A stretch of DNA of 64,000 nt, from NCBI GenBank assembly GCA_030512335.1, contig JAULSU010000003.1, positions 4,898,001-4,962,000 of the forward strand, read 5' to 3'. This document shows positions 55,974 through 64,000 of the stretch, in pieces. The DNA comes from Immersiella caudata. Taxonomy: Eukaryota > Ascomycota > Sordariomycetes > Sordariales > Lasiosphaeriaceae. Numbering within the stretch: the stretch's first letter is position 1; every line of letters begins with the position of its first letter. The notes under the pieces are model-generated. The model did no database searches. It saw nothing but the letters and a program-made list of their open reading frames with translations, and was not told where the DNA came from. The translations under genes were made by a program, and so were the position numbers.

Positions 55974-58266
55974 CTACTCCATCGCATCGAAGAACTCGTC
56001 TCCCGAATCATCATCTCCGGCCTGAACAAAAATTGCCCCGCCAGGCGCAACACCGTTCGCTCTCATGATGGCCTCTACCACCTTCCCAAACGCCTCCCTC
56101 AGCTCCTCATTGACATCCGACCTGTTTCCCAGACACTGTCTCGCCGTCAAGCCCGCGCAGGCCGTGCGACGCCAGGACTTCCATCGTCCGGACACTTCCC
56201 CCAAGTGCAGCATAGTGAAGCACCGAAGCCCTATCTGACTTCACCACATGCAGGTAATCTGCGCCGTTGTCCAACAGTAGACGAAGACAACGTTGTGCAC
56301 TCCGTGCTGTGGCGTTGGTGAGGGTTGTGTAGCCCTCCCGCGTGGCGAGATTGACATCTGCACCGTGCCGCAGCAACACCCGCGCCAGCTCCACGTCATC
56401 TTTCATTCCGGCATACATCAGGTTGGTGGGTTTCGAAATCGTTGTTTGCTCGTACACACTGACGCCCGCTCGTATCAAGGCCTCGACGGCCGAGATCTGC
56501 CTTGGCGCAAGCGTAATGGATCGGCCCAACCCCCGCCACATCTTTGACATGCGGATCTGCCCCGTAACTGAGCAGTATGTCGAAGCACTCATCCTCGCGC
56601 GTCCCTGGACTTAGCGACGCCATCAGCAACATCCTCTTGGATGTAGTGCGCACGTCCACACCAGCCCCAAAGCTCAACAGTTTGCGCACCGCTCGCGCAT
56701 TCCCGCACCTGGCCCCCAAGAACAAGGAGGTAAAGCCCGATCTACCATGCGCGTCAAGATCGGCGTTCACATCCGCAGGTGGAAGCCTCCCCAGTGCCGC
56801 TTCAAAATCTCCGTGGCGCTGTTCCGCAACAAGCCTCGTCACAGAGGGCGGCTATAGCTCATCGAGATACCTTGGAATGTCAAACATTCGATACAACTGC
56901 TCGATGATGTGCTTCGGCGCTCCCTCCGTCAACACCACAATAGCAGCCCTCATCCCCGGACTAAGCCCTCGTCGCATTCAGCGTCTGGACTAGCACCAAA
57001 GCTTAACAGCATTCTCGCCGCATCTATAGCCCTCTATTCACCGCCAGTTCGAGCGCCGTACCCCCGCCGACGTAGTACGCGTCGTCCACCGATGCCGGCT
57101 CCCGCTCAAGGCGTTCTTGCAAGAGCGGCAGATTCCCCAGCGACACATTGTAGAATACGCTCCCTGCACGGTTGACGACTCTCCGCCGGAGCAGTAACCC
57201 AATAGTCGGACCTCCCATTGCGGACTTGTACGCCGAGATATGAACTGCGTAGTTCAGCAGCCAGCGGGGGAAGACGTAGACTACGTCGAAGACTTGCCCG
57301 CGGCTACGACATACAGAGACTCGCACTGGAGGCTGACGCCGGGAATGGGACCCGAATAGCCGGGGAAGAATCGCCCGATAAGGACGCCAAGCGGGTTGAC
57401 CGCTTCGAAACGGGCGCCCCGGGGGGCTCGATGGCACTAGCAAGCACATGTGATCGAGCAAGTGCTTCTGCCATATCGGGCTCTGAGGGCGAGGGGGTCT
57501 CTGCGCTGCCTTAGTAGAGAGAGCAAGGCTGTCGAGCTCATGCCGCTAGTTGACAAGACCGCGAACTCGGAGGCTTTGTCGGAAAGCTCCTAGGTCGAGA
57601 AGTTTCAGGATCTGCTTCCGTCGGCGGATGTTTCGGGGCTGCCTCGGCGGCAGTGTCCGAAGTACTTGCAAACGAAGGTCGTCGACCCGAGACACTCGGA
57701 CTCTCCAAGTTTTGCACCCCAGCCAAGACCAAGGACACATCCCTGTGCGTCCTCGGCATCGAGCCGCTGCGCCACAGTGTCAGCAACCCACACAATCAGG
57801 AAGGCAAAGGTATCTCAACGCACGCAACATAACTCGCCAAAATACTGTCAATATCTCGATGAACCTCCCTTATCCTCCTCGTCTCCTCCACCACCGTCGA
57901 CCTCAACCGAACCCATCTCGTTCTCTGCACCGCTTTACCCCCCACAGAAAGCCTCTCCGACAGCCCCGTCAGTTGCTCCAAACAAGCAATCGCCAATCCC
58001 AGTTGGTGTTCCGACGCCTTCTGGATTTCAAGGCTTATCTTGGGCTTATTACTAGCAGTTGCACACTCTTGAATTGTCAAGCACGTCTCTTTGACTCGCC
58101 GCAGTAGAACGCCCAGGAATACAGCGCTGTTGTGCAGAGCGAGCAGCTCGTCGGGGGCATTTCTCCATGTCCAGAAAGTCTGTGTCAGGATCTGAGTCAA
58201 GCGGATGGCGATCTCTGCGACTTCTAGTGACCCTGCTGCCGCACCGATGGCTGTTATGGGACCCAT
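55974..58266 (-). pseudogene. Decaying ankyrin-repeat paralog with NLR-like N-terminal domain
   Basis: From ATG 58266 (MGPITAIGAAAGSLEVAEIA) comes a helical N-terminal domain with WRNAPDELLALHNSAV, matching the WRDAP domain of the intact 26685-29067 gene. Further on, VVYVFPRWLLNYAVHISAY (about 57290) and SVFYNVSLGNLPLLQERLE precede ankyrin repeats (AGVGPIHYACA, about 56540; DVELARVLLRHGADVN, about 56380). The end is SGDEFFDAME with TAG near 55974. Damage: frame changes near 57480-57790, 57030, 56965, 56520 and 56170, and an in-frame TAG at about 56853. Introns may hide one or two of these, not all. Confidence 0.75.
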
Positions 58267-58878
58267 TTGTCGCGCTGACTGGTTGTTTTCTAGTCTGGCG
58301 TCGAGTTGCTTGGGGGAAGACTCACCCTGCCTAGCCGAAATGGGTCGAGATCGTCCCCCTCTGCACCCCAACCGTGCTTACATCCCGCCCGACACTTGGG
58401 GCTCGGACGGAGCCTATCTGCAAAGCGTCGGAAAGCAACCCTACGACCCAAAGTTTGTTCCAGACTACTGGGGTGCTAACCAACAGCAATGCACGCTGTC
58501 GCTTTTAGCCAGAATGCACAGAGCTTGCGGGTCGCAACAGGCAGGTGTAATGAAATGGGGGGTAACATCATGTACCGGAGCAATAAACCGTGCTTTTTCA
58601 GTGAATTCCAGACCAGTCGTAACTCTCAAGGTTTAGTGTAGGCCGGTCCCTCGTGTATGAGAAGAGAGAGGAGAGTTCTGTGGTAACCCCTGAGATTGTG
58701 ACCCCGACTGTAGCTTGAAATCAATAAAGGCCTCTACATCTGGAACCGGTATCATGCACGGTGGGATTTCCATTCGCGTTGCTATTTGAGGAACAAAATT
58801 CCTACACAGTTACAATTCGAATCCAGAATTCCAGGCCAGGCCTCCTCCGTCAGCCACATTTTTGTCAGGGTTCAACTT
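58267..58878. other. Intergenic region, 0.6 kb
   Basis: 5' side of the ankyrin pseudogene and 3' side of the rhodopsin-like gene. No gene. The plus-strand frame around 58340-58636 has no family similarity. Confidence 0.45.
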
Positions 58879-60198
58879 TCACACCTTCAAGGTAGCCTCA
58901 GGGTTCCAGTACCCTCCCTCAGAGGAACTCCGCATAACCGTGCGAGGGCTCTCTGCCAGCTCAATTTTCTCGGGCGGACCGTCTCGAACCTGGCTGGGAA
59001 GACTCCAGGGGCGTGAATACTTGCTGTCCTCGCTCGTTACCCTGACTTCGTATGTCACCGTGATACGGCCCCACTTCTCCTTTAGGACCGGCCAGAAGAT
59101 AGGCAACGCGGCACATACGGCGGCGAGATTGATTTCGATGACGGCGAGACCCGTGGGCGTCGCATTGTTCCAGGTCAGGTCGCCGAAAGAGTTGAGGGTG
59201 GGCGTGAGAGAGTAGATCAAGCGGCCGATGGAGCAGAGGTTGACGCTGTTGTCAAATTATCAGCTCAGTTCATGAAGAAAAGGGGTGGATTAAGTGGATA
59301 AGGTACCTACATGGTCCCCAGCCCAAAGAGGCACAGCAACGCGACCCGTGTGTTCTTCTGGGTATCCGCCTGGAAAAACAGATGCATCGGCAGCAAGAAA
59401 ATGACAAAGTCGAGCACCGTTGTCGAGACGGAATGGCTGATGTAGAAACCCAAAGCCTCGGCGAGAGAAGACGATGCGAACCCCCAGCAGTGACGGCCCG
59501 GCTTGCCAATGTTCCACATGTCCGAGGGCGGGGCGCAGGGCACCCATGCCAGAAAGGTGTAGATCAACCCCCAGATGGCAGTCACGAGGATGAGCACCTT
59601 GGATGCCGCCCGCCGCTTCGATCCCGTCTTGAAGATGCGAAGGTATTGGAACAGCACGGCGAGCTTGATGACGGTCAGGGAAAACGGGTACGTTGCGCTG
59701 CCGACATAAAAGACCTGATTGAAGATAAGAGTTAGATCCACCTCATAGAAGTATTAATTCTTCAAAAACAGACCCTTAAGAATGCGTTTACTTCGCCAAC
59801 TGTCATGGTGGACATGTGTCTTGTTCCAGAGCCATATTTCGGTACTGCAGTATCGCGTCAGAGTGTTCCCATTGGCGTCATGGGAGGAGTGACATACGGA
59901 TGCAGTAAATGATAGAACCGGTCGTGTTTGACAGAAGGGCGAGGACGATGAATAGGTCATCCCACCATGGCGACCTGATGACGAAGAAGCGCGTGTGTAG
60001 CCTGAACAGAGAGCATGCCCAGGCGATAATCTGGAAATCAGGGGTCCACCCGTCAACATCTACCTTATGAGGTACCTATGCTCTTTCGCGTGCAGGAGTG
60101 AGTTGCCATACCGTAAAGGTGATTGTGAAACCCTGTGCAGCCGCCCTATGGTTCAAGACGGGAACCGACTCCAACGTGTCCGCTCGAGTGAGAATCAT
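58879..60198 (-). CDS. Rhodopsin/SAT4-family seven-helix membrane protein (PTH11-like)
   Basis: Five exons (60198-60112, 60030-59898, 59844-59774, 59714-59311, 59245-58879) give 353 residues. Joins recreate the family pattern: FTITFT|IIAWACSLFRLHTRFF in helix 1, PWWDDLFIVLALL (the conserved W-DD loop and helix 2), LPKYGSGTRHM, then FYVGSATYPFSLTVIKLAVL and FQYLRIF, and VNLCSIGRLIYSLTPT near the last helices. The C-terminal tail is polar. Members of this fungal family (SAT4, PTH11-type without CFEM) are thought to be plasma-membrane receptors. No CFEM domain is present here. Confidence 0.9.
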
Positions 60199-61964
60199 TG
60201 TTGTTAACTCGGGATTCCCTGAAAGGAACCTAGATCGAGGTGGGTAAGCTAGCCTGAAGTTCACAAGGTGCCCAGAGATCAAAGTGGATCGCGGCAGCGT
60301 CTTAATAACTCGTTCATCTCCTCAGGGCTGAATTGCCGACCCACGGACCCAGAGACACGGCACATCGTCTTGTCAGCTTGCATCTGCTTTGAATGTGGTT
60401 CGCTGCAAGAGTGATGGCGCACGGCCCGAGCGGGGAAGGTTGTCCGTTCGCCAATGCACTTCTTCTCGCTTCCCCTCGTGCGTGGTTACACCAGGTCCGT
60501 GACCATGCATCCAGGCCGTTGAGATCAGCACCGAGCAATGATCGACATCGCACACAGGCCGCCTTGAAGTTGAGGTTCTACGACAGCCTTTCCACCATTG
60601 GTGAGAGCGAACAGGCTTTTCATATGAGAAATATACGGTAGTCTCCTCAATAGGATGAGTTTGCTTCTGTCCAAGCCAGTTCCACGCAACCATCTCAATC
60701 GAGTGCCCGAACTGGTGGGTAACTCCGATGAGGACAAAATTCGGTCGACAGAAGCGCCCGTAAATATCAGCATTTCGCATCTCGAGTGCGGGAGGACCAG
60801 GTCCTTGGAGAGTGGTACCGTTGTGTGTAACACGGTCGTTAAAGGAGCGCCAAACCGAAGATGTGTGAGAACAACCCGGCAGCAAAGTTCGAGCTCTAGT
60901 GCCGAGAGAGAGACATCGATGCCAGTAACTGGTGAGGTAAGCGTATATCATCAGACCCGTCGACACACGGCCGTTGCCAAGGCATTCCAAGAGAACTTTC
61001 TGCTCTCCCAACGCCTCTCCAGCATGGTTGCCTAAGGTAGAGAGAAGTCGGGTAACCCTCGTGGGACATTAAGCGTAGCAGCACCGCCTTCAATGTTGCA
61101 AATGGGGCAGTCCGGTGTCTGCATGGTCGCAATTTCTCGAAGCTGGCCTAGGCTCGGCATGTCCAACGTGAGGTGGAATAAGATGTCCATCTCCCAGCCG
61201 ACGATGAAATAGCAGCGACATGCACCAGAGGCTTGCCTTCGTTCATTTTTTGCCTCGAGAGACCTCATGGAAGAGGACCACAAGCACCCCACGCCGGAGC
61301 ACACTGAACCCCCCTTCCACCCTGGAATAAATATCACCTTCCCCCATATCACCAGACTCAACGCCAAGACATTACTTAGGTACAGGTAGGGATCCCCCCA
61401 TTGCTCTGGTGCTTGAGGCTCATAGGTTTGCATTGCTAGAGGTCAACATGATCAAGCCTCAATCAGCAATACACCTTCATATCTATCCCCGAGGATAAAC
61501 AACTGCATCTTTTCCCCGCAAAAGTTTCCACCCACGACACAAAGAGCGGAGGGCATTGGAGCAGAGAAATGTCCCATCGAACGATTAAATCCTGCACCCT
61601 GGCGACGTTGGTCGGCAGGAAAGTTCCTCTAAAAGTCGTTCGACTTGTGAGCCATGGTCGCGAGTCGGCTTAACGTCGTGTTAGGTAAGGCAGTCGAAAG
61701 CATTGACAGATTCAATAGTTTAATGCCAAATCCGCTTTGAGTCACCAACTGCAAGGCATTGTAGTGTCTTGACATGCTTCCCAGGGAGCTGAAAGACCTT
61801 GATAGGGAGTCCGAGCCGCCAAGACCAAACCCAATTAGGTAGGCTCTCCGACCCAGGAGTTGTAAGTCTCTGTGCAACCTCGTATAAAAGTACCTTGGGT
61901 TAAATCATCAACACTGCAATCCCAGCTTCGATATCCGGCTGCAAACATGCGGAACAATTACTGC
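60199..61964. other. Gene-poor region, 1.8 kb
   Basis: Open frames here (for example 61433-61032 and 61011-60373 on the minus strand) have no domain and inconsistent coding character. Nothing else recognised. Confidence 0.45.
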
Positions 61965-62200
61965 CAGAAAGAAAGGGGGTTCAGGGGCCGTGGGCCTCCG
62001 GTCAGCGAAGCTGACTGGATGCCTGGCACGGCCTGAACGCCAGTCAGCCTCAGCCATGCTGTCGACGAAGCTGAATCCTACGGAGTGGTCTATAAAGAAG
62101 GAGGTTCTGGCTGAAAGCCAGAACCTCAACAAGCAATACGATCAAGCAATTGCTACCCATCGTTTCCACCCATTCCAAGGTGCAGTGTTTCTGACAATTA
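61965..62200 (-). repeat. Dispersed repeat, copy B
   Basis: Inverted copy of 16676-16901. It contains an extra perfect hairpin absent from copy A: GAGGTTCTGGCT-GAA-AGCCAGAACCTC at 62101-62127 (12-bp arms, 3-base loop). It is followed by an AT-rich stretch to about 62360. Confidence 0.8.
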
Positions 62201-62366
62201 CCGTGTTAAAAGGACGTTTTTCAACAAACATAGAAAAATTTGTTAATATTAAAAAGTATGCTTAGAAAAAAGCGATATATTCTATAAACTAATATTGATA
62301 TATAAGCTTTCTAACGAAACAAACAAGATGATTACGTTAACTTCTAGGTTATTACTAACGTGTTTA

Positions 62367-63316
62367 TGTTGCTTTGTAGCACTCTACAGGCCTGTATTAC
62401 AGCGCCTGAGAGCCTGTGGGAGCCTGTAGTACAGTGCTCCGGAGGAGCGCTGTAGGGTACGACAGCAGAGCTTACTAAGGTGCTGAAGGAAGCAATAAAG
62501 TGTTACGACCTCGGCCTGTCGACAGGCGGTCGGCAGGGTCGCTGGATAGGTTGGGTGGGGTGGAGAGGAGTGATACAGAGGCAAGTCCTTACAGACGGGG
62601 TTCACTGGTCAAATGCGGCCGTATGTCACTATAGTACAGAGTAACACTCCAAGTGTTGATGCAGTAGGACATAATCGAAGTGGGTTCAATTGACGAGCGA
62701 ATACTTGCGTGAGGAACAGAAGGTTCCTCACACCATCGTGGGTACGATGATGGCTATCTATACTAACTAATGGTGATGTAACTTGTACCTTGATCACTTT
62801 GATCACCTTCGTACCCGGGTGATCGAGGTGATCACCAGTTCTTGGCATTTATTGTGATCACTCTCTTTTTGGGTTGATCAGGGTGATCACCCAGTCCCCC
62901 TGGGTGTTTGTACGGTGATTCACACTGTGGCGCCTGCGGGGACACGTCGGTCCGAGCCGGCCTACAAGGGTGGCCCGCAGGTCGTCACATAAAGGCCTGT
63001 ACTACAGAGCCTAAAAGACAAGTTACAGCAGACTATGCGCTGTAAAAAAACAGGTTTCAGTGAACTCTACACTGTAATAAACAACTGTATTGCTTGTGAA
63101 TTGCTTGCTTCAGTGAGTAGTACTCAACTAAAGGAAGTAAATTGCTTGCTTCAAGAAAGGCTAATTACAGGAGGGGAGAGGGCTTGTTATAGGCTGTGTG
63201 GGCTCTGGAATAAGATTCCAGAGCCTTCTACTACTAATACAATAATAGAATAGTATGGTGGAGATTCTCCACTAGCCACGTAATTACTTACGTGGCTGTA
63301 GAAGGTTGTGGAAGCT
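62367..63316 (-). repeat. GC-balanced repeat E2, copy 2, interrupted by a solo LTR
   Basis: Inverted relative to 37420-38094. Shared landmarks include GTGCTACAAAGCAAC, GAAGGAAGCAA, the CTGTAGTACAGGC variants and the ATACTATTCTATTATTGTAT stretch. Split by the LTR at 62501-62989. On its right it runs directly into the TA at the end of the second Fot1-like copy, so that element appears inserted in E2 here. Confidence 0.75.
62501..62989. mobile_element. Solo LTR of a retrotransposon
   Basis: 489 bp starting TGTTACGACCT and ending AGGTCGTCACA (TG...CA with 10 of 11 inverted end bases matching). It is flanked on both sides by the 5-bp duplication TAAAG (62496-62500 and 62990-62994). No internal retrotransposon genes, so it is a solo LTR left by recombination; the length and ends suit a Ty3/gypsy element. 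The inside carries several TGATCAC-type palindromic units at 62790-62890. Confidence 0.88.
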
Positions 63317-63318
63317 TA

Positions 63319-64000
63319 GACGTTTGGACCCGCTAACCGATCCACCCCCTAACCGACCATGGAAACAGGGGGTCACCCCATTGTAACACCAATGCCAAAA
63401 ACATTCCCACACGGCCAAAAACTGTAGAAAATAATGTTTATTACATCTCCTCTGCCTTGTGAAACCTATAGAGTACTTAAATAACCTCTTTTACGTGATC
63501 CTTAAGGTTAAAAGGTGGGTCCGTAATCTTCTTCCACTTCCTCCCTATAGGGGGCTTTATTAAGGCCTTATTTACTTTAGCGATAGATTTTATACTTACG
63601 AACTTATCGTTTACAGGCTCCCTCACTTACTTCTTCGTATAAGGCTTTTCAGTAGCGAGATCCGCCTGTAGGCGCGCGATTTCCACTTTTAAAAAAGCCT
63701 TATAAGCGTTACCCTTATCCAGGGCCTTCCCTGCCTTAATCAGGAGGCTTCTAACGTTACGAGAGGAAGGTGATTACTGTTATAAGGTGTTATATAGACT
63801 GTTATAGATGTTACAGTTACGTTAAGGTGTTTTTAAAAGGGTTATTAATGTAATAAGGAGGTTTATTAGTATTAAAAAGCGGTTTAAAGGAGAGGGTAAG
63901 TCCTTAATTAACGCTTTGCGGTTTTTTAGTATTTAAATAGGGTTAAATAGTGACTCGGGGCGATCGTTCCGATCGCCCCTTGTGGTTCTTTTGGGTGTTT
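63319..64000 (-). mobile_element. Fot1-like transposon copy 2, inverted, truncated
   Basis: Begins with the inverted repeat GACGTTTGGACCCGCTAACC after a TA (63317-63318) and aligns, reversed, with 38500-39121 of copy 1 as far as about 63948. Differences between the copies are mostly C/T and G/A transitions. After 63948 the similarity stops at GC-rich sequence. Confidence 0.85.
63957..63979. repeat. Perfect GC-rich hairpin at the break of the second transposon copy
   Basis: GGGGCGATCG-TTC-CGATCGCCCC: 10-bp arms around a 3-base spacer, where copy 2 of the transposon loses similarity to copy 1. Could be the end of another inserted element continuing beyond the window. Confidence 0.7.

Noticed and set aside
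1..64000. tRNA or rRNA genes
   Set aside because: No cloverleaf with A/B boxes or rRNA core sequence was recognised by eye; a tRNA scan was not possible, so absence is not proven.

Overview
The window is nuclear DNA of a filamentous ascomycete (Pezizomycotina, most likely a Sordariomycete). The basis is genes split by many 48-130 nt GT-AG introns with CTAAC/CTGAC-type branch sites, HET-domain, PTH11/SAT4-type and CBM1 genes, and a Fot1/pogo-type DNA transposon degraded by C-to-T and G-to-A transitions as in repeat-induced point mutation (RIP). The species is not identified. All exon joins were made by hand from splice consensus and frame continuity.

Left part (1-31 kb), densely coding: the tail of an upstream gene, a Cys-rich single-pass membrane protein, a cytochrome P450, an unresolved gene, an ACS/Dal5-type MFS transporter, a coiled-coil protein, a tail-anchored AIG1-like GTPase, a truncated-type Hsp70-like ATPase, a second MFS transporter, a large HET protein, a secreted amidase, a CBM1 protein, an intact ankyrin-repeat protein with an NLR-like N-terminal domain, and an AsaB/CmcJ-family oxidoreductase. 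The last is divergent from a small, strongly codon-biased 56-residue gene with its own TATA box.

Middle (31-45 kb): sparse. It holds an eight-cysteine secreted protein, a BTB-like gene whose last codon is cut by a 2.56 kb Fot1-like element (TA duplication, terminal inverted repeats), a decayed GEN1/Rad2-type nuclease, a frameshifted small secreted protein, a third MFS transporter and a methyltransferase.

Right part (45-60 kb): several broken recognition-type genes. These are an NLR-like hydrolase/ankyrin pseudogene, an unrecognised broken gene, an intact CorA-like membrane protein convergent with a truncated HET gene, and a frameshifted ankyrin paralog of the intact 26.7-29.1 kb gene. A rhodopsin/SAT4-type membrane protein follows. 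The right end (61.9-64 kb) is nested repeats: a dispersed repeat, a GC-balanced repeat (E2) carrying a solo LTR with a TAAAG duplication, and a second, inverted Fot1-like copy running off the window.

No single pathway links these genes. The recurrent theme is turnover of HET/NLR/ankyrin/CorA-type genes, usual for fungal allorecognition regions, next to RIP-mutated transposons. The best candidates for something undescribed are the small gene at 31354-31524 paired head-to-head with the AsaB-like gene, and the transposon that lands in a stop codon.
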